64,000 nucleotides of DNA, taken from assembly GCF_000686905.1 (NCBI RefSeq), contig NZ_JMLW01000011.1:28096-92095 (forward strand), written 5' to 3'. Under the pieces are notes generated by a model. It saw only the letters and a list, made by a program, of their open reading frames with translations. It was not told the origin of the DNA and ran no database searches. This document shows, in pieces, positions 1 through 8,920 of this stretch. Source of the stretch: Marinospirillum insulare DSM 21763 (GTDB taxonomy: Bacteria > Pseudomonadota > Gammaproteobacteria > Pseudomonadales > Halomonadaceae). Positions within the stretch are counted from its first letter, which is position 1. The number at the start of each line of letters is the position of its first letter. Position numbers and translations under genes: made by a program.

Positions 1-459
1 CAAATCAATACGCTAAGGCACAAAGTTATCCAGCTTCTTAACCGCCTTGATTTTTTTAAAAACTTTAGCGATACAGATATAACGCTACTGGTTGAAGGTA
101 AAGGAATGATTGTACTAGCAGAAGAGGGCGAGTACGTTATTAAAGAAGGAACCATAGACCCTACCTTATATATACCTCTAAGCGGAGAGCTAGAGGTACG
201 CATTACCAACGAAGCAGGCAAAGAAGTGCCAGTAGCTAAAATACCACCTGGTGAAACAATTGGCGAGGCATCTTTTTTAACAGACAACCCTAGAAGCGCC
301 AATGTTGTAGCCCTCAAACAAACAGTCATGTTTCGTTGTAGTCGAGTGGCTCTAAACAACCTAGCACCCTCTGCGCGCGAAAAAATAAAAGACCAAATTA
401 TTATCAAACTAGTTGAGCGTTTAAACCAGCAAAATCAAACACTCAGCAACCGTCAATAA
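1..459 (+). CDS. Cyclic nucleotide-binding domain protein (5' end outside window)
   Basis: The frame is open from the first base of the window, so the start codon lies upstream and only the last 152 codons are visible. They form one Crp-type cyclic nucleotide-binding barrel: an entry helix (LLNRLDFFKNFSD), glycine-turn strands (GEYVIKEG, YIPLSGELEVRI) and the phosphate-cassette region (GETIGEASFLTDNPRSA). The chain stops after one helix (KIKDQIIIKLVERLNQQ), and no helix-turn-helix follows. It is therefore probably a sensor or regulatory subunit rather than a DNA-binding CRP protein. An internal ATG at 106 would cut into the fold and is unlikely to be the start. Ligand and partner are unknown, and further domains may lie upstream. 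Confidence 0.75.
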   Translation, partial: QINTLRHKVIQLLNRLDFFKNFSDTDITLLVEGKGMIVLAEEGEYVIKEGTIDPTLYIPLSGELEVRITNEAGKEVPVAKIPPGETIGEASFLTDNPRSANVVALKQTVMFRCSRVALNNLAPSAREKIKDQIIIKLVERLNQQNQTLSNRQ

Positions 460-554
460 GCGCCCACTTAACCTTTTATCTCTGAATAGACCTATATTCT
501 TACTCTATTAACACGCCTAGACTGTTAACTAGTATTAACGAAATGAGGTTAAAA

Positions 555-2012
555 ATGCCTGATACTATTCAAGAATTCATTACCAACAAGGCATACATCA
601 ATGGCTTGTGGATAAACTCACTAAGCAACAAGCGTTATAAAATACTTAACCCTGCAACGGGTGAGTTTTTAGCTGAAGTTCCTTCAATGTCCGATGCCGA
701 TACTGAACAGGCAATCAATGCTGCTAATGCAGCCTTACCTGCATGGAAGCAATTAACAGCTAAAGAGCGTAGCCAACTTTTACGTCGCTGGTTTGATTTA
801 ATCATGCAAAACCAAGATGCTCTAGCCACGCTAATGACTCAAGAACAGGGTAAGCCTCTGGCTGAAGCGAAAGGTGAAATAGCCTATGCAGCTTCTTTTG
901 TAGAATGGTTTGCAGAAGAAGCCAAGCGAATTGATGGTGAAGTGTTACCAGGCCACCAGCCAGATAAACGCATTCTCGTTCTCAAGCAACCCGTAGGCGT
1001 AGTGGCTGCCATTACACCTTGGAACTTTCCATCGGCCATGATTACTCGCAAAGCAGCGCCAGCACTTGCAGCCGGCTGCACCCTGGTTTTAAAGCCTGCA
1101 CCCCAAACCCCCCTCTCTGCCCTAGCTTTAGCAAAACTTGCCGAACAAGCCGGTATTCCTGCAGGTGTATTTAATGTAGTGACTGCAGATACAGACGATG
1201 CTCGCCTAGTAGGTGAAGTGCTTACCGCGAGCCCGATTATTCGTAAGCTTTCTTTTACAGGGTCAACGCCTGTAGGTATTCACTTAATGCAGGCCAGCGC
1301 ACCAACACTTAAAAAGCTTTCACTTGAACTAGGCGGCAACGCACCCTTTATTGTTTTTGATGATGCTGATTTAGATGCAGCTGTTGAGGGCGCCATTATT
1401 TCCAAATACCGCAATGCAGGACAAACCTGTGTTTGCGCTAACCGTATTTATGTACAAGCAGGTGTTTATGATGCTTTTGCTGAAAAATTCTCTGCTGCAG
1501 TACAAAAGCTAAAAGTGGGCTCAGGTATAGAGTCAGGTGTAGAGATTGGTCCATTAATTGACCAAAAAGCCGTTGAAAAAGTAGAAGCCCATTTAAAAGA
1601 TGCTCTAGATAAGGGTGGAAAACTTTTACTCGGCGGCAAACGCCATTCGTTAGGAGCCAGTTTTTTTGAACCTACTGTTATTACGGGTGCAAATCAAGAT
1701 ATGCGAGTAGCTAGAGAAGAAACCTTTGGTCCTTTAGCGCCTTTATTTAGCTTTAAAGATGAAGCAGAAGTTATCCAGCTTGCCAATGCAACCGAATATG
1801 GTTTGGCAGCCTACTTCTATGCCCGTGACTTATCACGGGTTTGGAAGGTGGCCGAAGAACTAGAGTACGGCATGGTGGGTATTAATACTGGTGTTATTTC
1901 AACTGAAGTAGCACCTTTTGGCGGCATTAAGTCATCTGGGCTAGGTCGTGAAGGTTCACGCCATGGCATAGATGAGTACTTAGAAATGAAATACCTTTGC
2001 CTTAGCGTTTAA
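555..2012 (+). CDS. gabD: NAD(P)-dependent succinate-semialdehyde dehydrogenase
   Basis: Cytoplasmic aldehyde dehydrogenase that would oxidise succinate semialdehyde (from GABA breakdown) to succinate. The 485-residue length matches GabD (E. coli 482). Family landmarks are visible: the ITPWNFP cofactor region, FTGSTPVG, the general-base glutamate in LELGGNAPFIVFDD and the nucleophilic cysteine in NAGQTCVCANRIYV. I chose ATG 555 because TGAGG sits six bases upstream; ATG 543 is in frame but lies within that ribosome site. No gabT is next to it, so the aldehyde source is not shown. Related semialdehyde dehydrogenases (for example glutarate semialdehyde) cannot be excluded. A terminator follows. 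Confidence 0.9.
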   Translation: MPDTIQEFITNKAYINGLWINSLSNKRYKILNPATGEFLAEVPSMSDADTEQAINAANAALPAWKQLTAKERSQLLRRWFDLIMQNQDALATLMTQEQGKPLAEAKGEIAYAASFVEWFAEEAKRIDGEVLPGHQPDKRILVLKQPVGVVAAITPWNFPSAMITRKAAPALAAGCTLVLKPAPQTPLSALALAKLAEQAGIPAGVFNVVTADTDDARLVGEVLTASPIIRKLSFTGSTPVGIHLMQASAPTLKKLSLELGGNAPFIVFDDADLDAAVEGAIISKYRNAGQTCVCANRIYVQAGVYDAFAEKFSAAVQKLKVGSGIESGVEIGPLIDQKAVEKVEAHLKDALDKGGKLLLGGKRHSLGASFFEPTVITGANQDMRVAREETFGPLAPLFSFKDEAEVIQLANATEYGLAAYFYARDLSRVWKVAEELEYGMVGINTGVISTEVAPFGGIKSSGLGREGSRHGIDEYLEMKYLCLSV

Positions 2013-2080
2013 GAGAAGAACAATGACAAACACTAATCAGCCTATGATTCGGTGTAAATAAGTTTATTGGTTTTTAATGA

Positions 2081-2116
2081 AAAAGGGGTTAGCTGTTAGC
2101 TAGCCCCCTTTATTTT
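2081..2116 (+). terminator. Intrinsic terminator after gabD
   Basis: AAAGGGGTTAGCT pairs with AGCTAGCCCCCTTT across a short GTTA loop, and a T-rich tract follows. The A-rich 5' arm means it can also serve the convergent yciA transcript on the minus strand. Confidence 0.7.
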
Positions 2117-2130
2117 CTACAGCTAAAAAC

Positions 2131-2475
2131 TTAACACTTAGGCAAGGTTCTTATACGTCCTTTATCATCTAGAGCAACCATTACAAAAGTTGCTTCTGTC
2201 ACTTTATAAAGGCTATTAGGATCTTGCTCATTGGGCGGTAAAATCCACACTTCAATATTAATTTTCAAAGAGCTAGTACCTGTTTCAACTAGCTGAGAGT
2301 GCACCTCTACTAAGCTACCTAAACGAACGGGGCACAGAAAATCCATACTACTTAATGCAACCGTGGCTGTACGCCCTTTAGCTAAACGTGCCGCAGTTAG
2401 TTCAGCAGCCTGTTCCATTTGTGAAACCACCCAGCTTGCAGAAATATCACCGTGCAAATTAGTATCTTTAGGCAT
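2131..2475 (-). CDS. yciA: YciA-type acyl-CoA thioesterase, remaining part of an interrupted gene
   Basis: Hotdog-fold thioesterase of the YciA family, which hydrolyses acyl-CoA to free acid and CoA in the cytoplasm. The family signature MPxDTNxxGD is present as MPKDTNLHGDISASWVVSQM, and KINIEVW lies near residue 72. The chain starts at this signature, whereas family members normally carry about 18-24 residues before it. Those residues are found in frame 186 bases upstream (2661-2714), cut off by a mobile element at 2495-2660. The only remaining start is the internal ATG at 2475, which has no clear ribosome site. The product may be poorly made or inactive. Fold assignment is firm; functionality is doubtful. 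Confidence 0.8.
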   Translation of the reverse strand: MPKDTNLHGDISASWVVSQMEQAAELTAARLAKGRTATVALSSMDFLCPVRLGSLVEVHSQLVETGTSSLKINIEVWILPPNEQDPNSLYKVTEATFVMVALDDKGRIRTLPKC

Positions 2476-2494
2476 GGCAACTAACTTAAGCGTT

Positions 2495-2660
2495 CAGGCT
2501 GTAGAAAAACCTAAGAGGTCTCAGGTTTTGGAAGATTTGCGCGCTCCTACGTAAATTCTGGAGTTTCTGATGATGAAAAGTGCTCCAGAATTCACGTAGA
2601 GTCGCCATTTTTAGTATGAAAAATGATCAATTTTTTTAGGCTGAGGTTTTTCTACAGCCT
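2495..2660. mobile_element. MITE-like non-autonomous element inserted in yciA
   Basis: A 166-bp element bounded by a perfect 17-bp inverted repeat (AGGCTGTAGAAAAACCT at 2496-2512, its complement at 2644-2660) and flanked on both sides by the direct repeat CGTT (2491-2494 and 2661-2664). A second inverted pair (2547-2563 with 2583-2599, 16 of 17 paired) forms an inner stem. There is no coding capacity. Removing the element and one CGTT restores an uninterrupted yciA frame, which shows it inserted as a unit. Its ends do not match the other insertion sequences in this window. Confidence 0.8.
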
Positions 2661-2714
2661 CGTTAGCTGGCCTTCCGGCCCGGGAATATCTTCAAGATCA
2701 TCGAGTTCTGTCAT
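2661..2714 (-). pseudogene. yciA: Severed 5' end of yciA
   Basis: Minus-strand ATG at 2714 opens 18 codons reading MTELDDLEDIPGPEGQLT, the acidic N-terminus and GxL motif usual in YciA proteins before their MPxDTN signature. The frame then runs into the mobile element and stops after two codons. Splicing across the element at the CGTT repeat gives GQLTLKLVAMPKDTN, continuous with the downstream part. This fragment is direct proof that the ancestral gene was full length. Confidence 0.8.
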
Positions 2715-2813
2715 TACTGCACCCATTCTTTTATCGAATTTTTATTTTGTTCGCAGTTGCGATATAAGAAACTTTACCTGCAATGGCTTAGAAAGCAAAC
2801 CTGTTTCATCAAA

Positions 2814-2831
2814 CTGTCATTTATCTATTTT
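2814..2831 (+). promoter_or_regulatory. PhoB box candidate upstream of pstS
   Basis: CTGTCATTTATCTATTTT matches the Pho-box consensus CTGTCATAWAWCTGTCAY at 14 of 18 positions. It ends 58 bases before pstS. The first half-site is perfect and the second is degraded. Confidence 0.55.
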
Positions 2832-2889
2832 AAGCTGCATCCCAGTTAAGAGAAACCAGTTTAAATAAGACGATGAAACGGAGAAGCAC

Positions 2890-3879
2890 ATGACTTTTAA
2901 AATTCCTAGTATAAAAACAAACCTATTAGCTAGCGCACTGGGTTTAACCGCTGCGTTATTAACGACCAGTACAATTGCAGCAGTTGATCCAAAGCTACCT
3001 GACTACGCTCGTACCAGCGGCGTATCAGGCAACCTAACCAGCCAGGGCTCAGACACCCTAGCCAACCTAATGACGCTCTGGGCTGATGAGTTTAAAAACA
3101 GCTACCCTAACGTCAACATTCAAATTCAAGCAGCCGGTTCGTCCACTGCACCCCCTGCTTTAGCAGAAGGCACCTCTAACATTGGCCCCATGTCGCGCAG
3201 AATGAAAGACAGCGAAATTGAAGCCTTTGAAGCACGTTATGGTTATCGCCCTACGGCTATACCTGTAGCAATCGATGCCTTGGCGATTTTTGTACACAAA
3301 GATAACCCCATTAAAGGGCTCACTTTAGATCAAGTTGATGCTATTTTTTCTTCAACTAGACGCTGCGGTGCCAACCAAACCATTACCCGCTGGGGTGATT
3401 TAGGTATGCAAGGTGCTTGGGAAAACCGCCCCATTCAGCTTTATGGTCGTAACTCAGTGTCTGGAACCTACGGCTACTTTAAAGACAATGCGCTTTGTAA
3501 AGGCGACTTTAAAAACAGTGTTAACGAACAACCTGGGTCTGCTTCAGTGGTTCAGTCTATATCCACCTCACTTAACGCTATTGGTTATTCAGGTGTAGGT
3601 TACAGAACTTCATCTGTACGCACTGTGCCTTTAGCAACTAAAGCAGGTGATCGCTTTGTTGATGCCACCCCAGAAGAAGCTGCTTCAGGTGAATTCCCGC
3701 TTTCACGCTTTTTATATGTTTATGTGAACAAGCGCCCTAACCAACCCATGCAACCTTTAGACAGAGAGTTTGTAAAATTAATTCTATCTAAACAAGGTCA
3801 AGAAGTTGTAGTACGTGATGGCTATGTTCCTTTACCGGCAACCTTGGTTGAAAAACTACGCAAAGATTTAGCCCTTTAA
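2890..3879 (+). CDS. pstS: Phosphate ABC transporter substrate-binding protein PstS
   Basis: Periplasmic phosphate-binding protein that delivers phosphate to the PstCAB transporter. Residues 1-31 are a Sec signal peptide (hydrophobic [20 protein letters not shown]). The mature protein has the phosphate-contact segments [10 protein letters not shown] and [23 protein letters not shown] and a basic loop with a possible disulfide (TRRCGANQT ... NALCKGD). Its 329-residue length is usual for this long PstS subtype. GGAG lies eight bases before the ATG. It is separated from pstC by its own terminator and a second PhoB box, an arrangement that lets the binding protein be made in excess over the membrane parts. 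Induction by phosphate limitation is inferred. Confidence 0.93.
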   Translation: MTFKIPSIKTNLLASALGLTAALLTTSTIAAVDPKLPDYARTSGVSGNLTSQGSDTLANLMTLWADEFKNSYPNVNIQIQAAGSSTAPPALAEGTSNIGPMSRRMKDSEIEAFEARYGYRPTAIPVAIDALAIFVHKDNPIKGLTLDQVDAIFSSTRRCGANQTITRWGDLGMQGAWENRPIQLYGRNSVSGTYGYFKDNALCKGDFKNSVNEQPGSASVVQSISTSLNAIGYSGVGYRTSSVRTVPLATKAGDRFVDATPEEAASGEFPLSRFLYVYVNKRPNQPMQPLDREFVKLILSKQGQEVVVRDGYVPLPATLVEKLRKDLAL

Positions 3880-3900
3880 ATTCAGCTAATCACTCAACAA

Positions 3901-3932
3901 AAAGAAGCAGCTCTAAGGCTGCTTCTTTTTTT
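3901..3932 (+). terminator. Intrinsic terminator after pstS
   Basis: Perfect 11-bp stem AAAGAAGCAGC / GCTGCTTCTTT with a six-base loop followed by a T-run. It probably limits read-through from pstS into pstC. Confidence 0.88.
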
Positions 3933-3948
3933 GTCATTTAATTGTCAC
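3931..3948 (+). promoter_or_regulatory. PhoB box candidate upstream of pstC
   Basis: TTGTCATTTAATTGTCAC matches the Pho-box consensus at 15 of 18 positions with both TGTCA half-sites intact and 11-bp periodicity. It lies directly after the pstS terminator and 46 bases before pstC, so it can restart transcription for pstCAB-phoU. Confidence 0.75.
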
Positions 3949-3994
3949 ATAAAAAGCTTAAATTGCTCACAAAGCAACTTGCATAGGTTAGACC

Positions 3995-6274
3995 ATGAAG
4001 GATATATCTTCAGTTTTAGAGCAAAGACTTAATAGCTCTAGTATAAAAAAACGTCGTAAGTTTCGGGCATTTAAAGATATTTTTGCACGCTATGGTATTG
4101 CTGTTGGCGGCATGGGTGTCATAGTCGCGATTACCTTAATTTTCTTTTATTTGCTTTATGAGGTGGTGCCCCTTTTTAAAAGCGCCAGCCTAGAAACCAC
4201 CAGTAGTTTTTCTTTACCTAATGAGTTAACAGCTAGCCAGAACCTTGCTCTGATTACTGAAGAGCAGAATGAACAAGCTGGAGTGCTCACTCGTCAAGGC
4301 CAGCTAATATTTTTTAGCACCCAAGATGGCACAGAAAAAGCACGTCACCAGCTTCCACTTGGGCAAGCAAGCATTACTAGCCTTAAAGAAAAAACGCCTA
4401 GTGACAGCAATCTCATGCTTGGCTTAAGCAACGGCCAGGTCATTGCGGCAACGACCCGTTTTCAAGTTGAATACAACAGCCAAGGGGAAAGGGGTGGTAT
4501 TCAGCCTACTGTTACGCCTTTATTCAAAGCTAACCCTTTACAGTTAGATCCCCTCAAGCGTGCTATTCAACAAGTCACCTACCAAAAGCTCCACGATGGT
4601 TTTTTAGTCGCTGGCCTAGTTAAACAAGGTGAAGTGTTATTAAGCAAAGTGGAACAACGCACTAACTTTATTAGCGGTGCCACCCAAGAAACCATTAAGC
4701 CGCTAGTTTTTCCTAGTCAAACAAATTATCAGCGTCTACTTATCGCACCTGATGCTCATTATATTTTTGCATTAACGGCGAGTGGACAGTTAGATGTTTA
4801 TAACGCGCAAAACTTAAACTCAATCGTTTTAGATCATAGCGTACAACTAGTAACCGCTGACCAACAAGTGACACAGCTTATCTTTCAGCTAGGTCAACAA
4901 TCATTATTAGTAGGCGACAGCCAAGGCAATATAAGCCAATGGTTCATGGTTAGAAATGCTGCCAGCCAACACCGTCTCACCCAAATTCGCACCCTGAAAT
5001 TAGCCGATGCACCCATAAAGTTTTTAGAAGCAGAACAGCGCCGCAAAGGTTTTATTGCTATAGATGACAATGGACGTGCGGGTATTTTTAATACCACCGC
5101 TGAGAAAAAAGCCATCGACCTACAGTTACTCAGCACCAGCCAACCGCAGTTAATTAGCCTGGCACCTCGTGCTTCTATGTTACTAGCATTAGACAAGCAG
5201 GGTGTGGTGCATAACTTTGCTATCGACAACAAGCACCCAGAAACCTCACTTAAATCTTTATGGGGCAAGGTTTGGTACGAAGGTTATGAAGAACCCGAAT
5301 ATACTTGGCAATCCTCCTCTGCTTCTACCGAATTTGAGCCTAAATTCAGCTTAACCCCCTTAGCTTTTGGCACCTTAAAGGCGGCCTTTTATGCCATGCT
5401 GCTTTCCGTACCTTTGGCTATTTGCGGTGCAATGTACACTGCCTATTTTATGGCTCCTGAAGTCCGCAACAAGGTAAAGCCAGTGATTGAGTTAATGGAA
5501 GCCTTACCTACGGTTATTTTAGGTTTTTTTGCTGGTCTATTTTTAGCACCTTTTATGGAAAGCCATTTAACCGGCGTATTTGCACTACTAATTATTATGC
5601 CGCTGGGTATCGTTACTTTTGCTTTTGCATGGGCGCAACTGCCTGGCAGCCTACGTCACCGTGTACCTGAAACCTGGCATTTAGTTTTAGTCATTCCACT
5701 GGTAGTTTTGCTTGGCTGGCTTTCCATAGCACTTAGCCAACCTTTAGAAATCCTCTTTTTTGCTGGCGACCTGCGCAACTGGCTCACCAATGATTTAGGC
5801 ATTCCCTTTGATCAACGCAATGCCATGGTGGTGGGTTTTGCAATGGGCTTTGCAGTTATCCCAACTATTTACTCCATCGCCGAAGATGCCCTCTATGGTG
5901 TTCCCAAGTCATTAAGCCACGGCTCACTGGCTTTAGGTGCAACCACCTGGCAAACCCTCGTTAGAGTAGTTTTACCTACTGCTAGTCCAGGCATTTTCTC
6001 TGCAGTAATGATTGGTATGGGGCGAGCCGTGGGAGAAACCATGATTGTACTGATGGCAACAGGTAATACGGCAGTTATGAATGCCAATATTTTTGAAGGT
6101 ATGCGAACCCTAGCTGCCAATATTGCTGTTGAAATGGGCGAGTCAGCCATAAGCAGCAGTCACTATCGTGTGTTGTTCCTAGCTGCATTGGTGCTCTTCT
6201 TATTTACTTTTGTTGTGAACACCTTAGCGGAACTGGTTCGCCAAAGGCTACGCAAAAAATACAGCTCCCTTTAA
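3995..6274 (+). CDS. pstC: Phosphate ABC transporter permease PstC (long form)
   Basis: Inner-membrane permease half of the high-affinity phosphate importer. At 759 residues it is more than twice E. coli PstC (319). A first membrane helix near residues 33-56 is followed by about 390 residues with repeated short beta motifs (for example QGQLIFFSTQDG, ASGQLDVYNAQN, DSQGNISQWF), suggestive of a beta-propeller-like periplasmic domain. The conserved permease core starts near residue 455 and includes the EAA loop ALGATTWQTLVRVVLPTASPG that contacts PstB. Long PstC proteins are common in Pseudomonas and relatives. It overlaps nothing and is followed after 41 bases by pstA. The role of the extra domain is not known. 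Confidence 0.92.
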   Translation: MKDISSVLEQRLNSSSIKKRRKFRAFKDIFARYGIAVGGMGVIVAITLIFFYLLYEVVPLFKSASLETTSSFSLPNELTASQNLALITEEQNEQAGVLTRQGQLIFFSTQDGTEKARHQLPLGQASITSLKEKTPSDSNLMLGLSNGQVIAATTRFQVEYNSQGERGGIQPTVTPLFKANPLQLDPLKRAIQQVTYQKLHDGFLVAGLVKQGEVLLSKVEQRTNFISGATQETIKPLVFPSQTNYQRLLIAPDAHYIFALTASGQLDVYNAQNLNSIVLDHSVQLVTADQQVTQLIFQLGQQSLLVGDSQGNISQWFMVRNAASQHRLTQIRTLKLADAPIKFLEAEQRRKGFIAIDDNGRAGIFNTTAEKKAIDLQLLSTSQPQLISLAPRASMLLALDKQGVVHNFAIDNKHPETSLKSLWGKVWYEGYEEPEYTWQSSSASTEFEPKFSLTPLAFGTLKAAFYAMLLSVPLAICGAMYTAYFMAPEVRNKVKPVIELMEALPTVILGFFAGLFLAPFMESHLTGVFALLIIMPLGIVTFAFAWAQLPGSLRHRVPETWHLVLVIPLVVLLGWLSIALSQPLEILFFAGDLRNWLTNDLGIPFDQRNAMVVGFAMGFAVIPTIYSIAEDALYGVPKSLSHGSLALGATTWQTLVRVVLPTASPGIFSAVMIGMGRAVGETMIVLMATGNTAVMNANIFEGMRTLAANIAVEMGESAISSSHYRVLFLAALVLFLFTFVVNTLAELVRQRLRKKYSSL

Positions 6275-6315
6275 GTCAGCCCAGTGCATAGCAATAATTT
6301 TAGGAGTTAAGATTC

Positions 6316-7992
6316 ATGCAAATTTCATTAAAAGATTGGGTTCGCAGTGGTTCACCCTGGATCTGGCTTAGCGCCAGCGCAGTGGCCATTAGCGTGGTAC
6401 TAGTGCTGGGTTTACTTGGCCTTATCGCATCACGAGGTCTAGTGCATTTTTGGCCTGCTACGCTGCAAGAATATACCTACACCCAGACCCAAGATTTACA
6501 AATTCAAGTATTGGGAGAACAGGTACAAAGAGAAGAAGTCACCGCTGAACAAATTCGCAATTCAGGCATTCAGGTAGCCGAAGGTGTCGACCTACTTGCG
6601 CGTCAGTTAATTAAAGTAGGTAACCGCGATGTGTATGGTTCTGATTTTCGATGGGCATTAGAAAATCAGTTAAGCAACCTAAACTACCCAACCTACGCCA
6701 CCAGTTTTGAACGCCGTGAACAGGGTAACTTTTATGGCTTTATTTTAGGCATCAAAGATCAAGGTCAGCTAGTTGCTGAACAGGAAAAAGGCAGCAACCA
6801 ACTTTGGCCTGCCGTTACTGAGCGTCTAGAAAAAACCCTACGCATTCACCAGCAAATTGAAGACTTAGAAAAAGGCGCAATTGGTAGCATTAACTACCAG
6901 TTAGAAGAGCTGCGCCTAGACAAAAGACGTTTAGAGCTCAAGGGCCAGGCCACCCCTGAAAACCTTGCGCCACTGGAAGCCAAGCAAGCAGCTATGCAAG
7001 CTGATTATGCACAACTAGAAACACAGCTAAGAACGCTTTACCAATCTTTAGCAACCAGCAGCCTTGTTGTTGTAACGGCTGATGGGCAAAGCAAAGAGAT
7101 CAACTTCAGCACAATTGTAAGAGCTTACCAGCCTAATAATATGAGCCTAGGGCAAAAGCTAGGCCATTATTTTGCCAAGCTTTGGGAGTTTGTTTCTGAC
7201 GACCCACGGGAAGCCAATACAGAAGGGGGTATTTTTCCAGCCATTTTTGGCACCGTGATGATGGTGTTAATTATGTCGCTGCTAGTAACACCCTTTGGTG
7301 TAATCACAGCAATATATTTGCGCGAATACGCCCGCCAAGGTTTTATTACTCGATTAATTCGTATCGCCGTTAATAACCTTGCCAGTGTACCCTCCATTGT
7401 TTATGGCGTATTTGGTCTGGGTTTCTTCGTTTATTTTATTGGTGGCAACCTAGACAAAATTTTCTACCCAGAAGCAGCACCTTCTCCCACCTTTGGTACA
7501 CCCGGTTTGCTGTGGGCATCTTTAACCTTGGCACTGCTTACTTTGCCAGTGGTTATTGTGGCTACAGAAGAAGGTTTATCACGTATTCCACGCTCAGTTA
7601 GAGAAGGCTCTTTAGCCTTGGGCGCTACCAAGCTTGAAACGCTATGGCGTATCGTAATTCCTATGGCCAGCCCTGCCATGATGACTGGTGTTATTTTAGC
7701 CGTGGCTCGTGCCGCTGGTGAAGTGGCACCGCTCATGCTAGTGGGTGTGGTGAAGTTAGCGCCTAATTTGCCCTTAGATACCAATGCACCTTTTTTACAC
7801 CTAGAGCGCAAATTTATGCACCTAGGCTTTCATATTTACGATGTCGGTTTTCAAAGCCCTAATGTCGAAGCAGCAAGGCCTTTAGTTTATGCCACAGCCT
7901 TAATGCTAGTTGTGGTGATTGCGCTACTTAACCTAACCGCTATCACTCTGCGTAATCGGTTAAGAGAAAAATACCGCGCCTTAGATGTGTAG
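6316..7992 (+). CDS. pstA: Phosphate ABC transporter permease PstA (long form)
   Basis: Second membrane subunit of the phosphate importer. At 558 residues it is nearly double the classical PstA. One N-terminal helix (residues 17-39) precedes a soluble stretch to about residue 300 that contains a predicted coiled coil (EDLEKGAIGSINYQLEEL and following). The permease core has the EAA loop ALGATKLETLWRIVIPMASPA. The extra segment pairs with the enlarged PstC, suggesting that the two periplasmic extensions work together. TAGGAG lies about ten bases upstream of the ATG. Transcription with pstC and pstB is likely from the tight spacing. Confidence 0.92.
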   Translation: MQISLKDWVRSGSPWIWLSASAVAISVVLVLGLLGLIASRGLVHFWPATLQEYTYTQTQDLQIQVLGEQVQREEVTAEQIRNSGIQVAEGVDLLARQLIKVGNRDVYGSDFRWALENQLSNLNYPTYATSFERREQGNFYGFILGIKDQGQLVAEQEKGSNQLWPAVTERLEKTLRIHQQIEDLEKGAIGSINYQLEELRLDKRRLELKGQATPENLAPLEAKQAAMQADYAQLETQLRTLYQSLATSSLVVVTADGQSKEINFSTIVRAYQPNNMSLGQKLGHYFAKLWEFVSDDPREANTEGGIFPAIFGTVMMVLIMSLLVTPFGVITAIYLREYARQGFITRLIRIAVNNLASVPSIVYGVFGLGFFVYFIGGNLDKIFYPEAAPSPTFGTPGLLWASLTLALLTLPVVIVATEEGLSRIPRSVREGSLALGATKLETLWRIVIPMASPAMMTGVILAVARAAGEVAPLMLVGVVKLAPNLPLDTNAPFLHLERKFMHLGFHIYDVGFQSPNVEAARPLVYATALMLVVVIALLNLTAITLRNRLREKYRALDV

Positions 7993-8026
7993 CTAGTAAA
8001 ACGAATAATGAATAAAGGTAAATAAA

Positions 8027-8860
8027 ATGAATACTCAAACAACTGCCCCTGCCATAAAAATGGCTGACTTAGGGCGTAAAACACAGCAGATCAGCTTAGA
8101 ACAAGAAACCACCAGTATCGATGTTCAAAACATGAGTCTCTACTACGGCAAAACCCAAGCCTTAAAAGATATTAGCCTACAAATTCCTAAGCAAAGGGTT
8201 ACCGCCTTTATAGGCCCTTCAGGTTGTGGCAAATCGACCCTATTGCGCTCTTTTAATCGCATGAATGACTTGGTTGATGGTGTCAGCATTGAAGGCCAGG
8301 TGAATATCGACAAAACCAACATCTATGACAAAAGTGTTGACGTTGCAGACCTGCGCCGCAGAGTTGGCATGGTGTTTCAAAAGCCTAACCCTTTTCCAAA
8401 GTCCATTTATGAAAACGTTGCTTATGGTTTACGTATTCAAGGCATCAACAATAAACGCCTGCTAGATGAAACCGTGGAATGGGCCTTAAAATCGGCGGCG
8501 CTTTGGGACGAAACCAAAGATCGCTTGCATGAATCAGCTTTAGGCATGTCGGGTGGTCAGCAACAACGCTTGGTCATTGCTCGCACCATTGCCATTAAGC
8601 CAGAAATTTTATTGTTAGATGAGCCTGCTTCTGCACTAGACCCTATTTCCACGTTAAAAATAGAAGAGCTGATTCATAACTTAAAAGACAAGTTCACCAT
8701 CATTATTGTGACTCACAATATGCAACAAGCAGCGCGAGTTTCAGACTACACCGCCTTTATGTACCTAGGTAAAGTTATAGAGTTTGATAACACCGACAAG
8801 CTATTCACTAACCCCAGCCAAAAACAAACCGAAGACTATATTACCGGTCGCTATGGTTAA
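8027..8860 (+). CDS. pstB: Phosphate ABC transporter ATP-binding protein PstB
   Basis: Cytoplasmic ATPase that powers the Pst importer. It has Walker [10 protein letters not shown] near residue 65, the Q-loop region [16 protein letters not shown] typical of PstB, the signature MSGGQQQR, Walker [14 protein letters not shown] and the switch histidine in [13 protein letters not shown]. Its 277 residues include a roughly 30-residue N-terminal extension compared with E. coli PstB (257). AAAGG is eight bases upstream of the start. It lies 34 bases after pstA and 60 before phoU. Confidence 0.95.
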   Translation: MNTQTTAPAIKMADLGRKTQQISLEQETTSIDVQNMSLYYGKTQALKDISLQIPKQRVTAFIGPSGCGKSTLLRSFNRMNDLVDGVSIEGQVNIDKTNIYDKSVDVADLRRRVGMVFQKPNPFPKSIYENVAYGLRIQGINNKRLLDETVEWALKSAALWDETKDRLHESALGMSGGQQQRLVIARTIAIKPEILLLDEPASALDPISTLKIEELIHNLKDKFTIIIVTHNMQQAARVSDYTAFMYLGKVIEFDNTDKLFTNPSQKQTEDYITGRYG

Positions 8861-8920
8861 GTCGTCCTAACCTTATTTAAAGCCTAGCCAACACCAGTAA
8901 CGTTAATTAGCGAGCCAAAA

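Noticed and set aside
2623..2868. 81-codon plus-strand frame over the pstS leader
   Set aside because: It overlaps the MITE end, the severed yciA start on the other strand and the PhoB box, and has no ribosome site.
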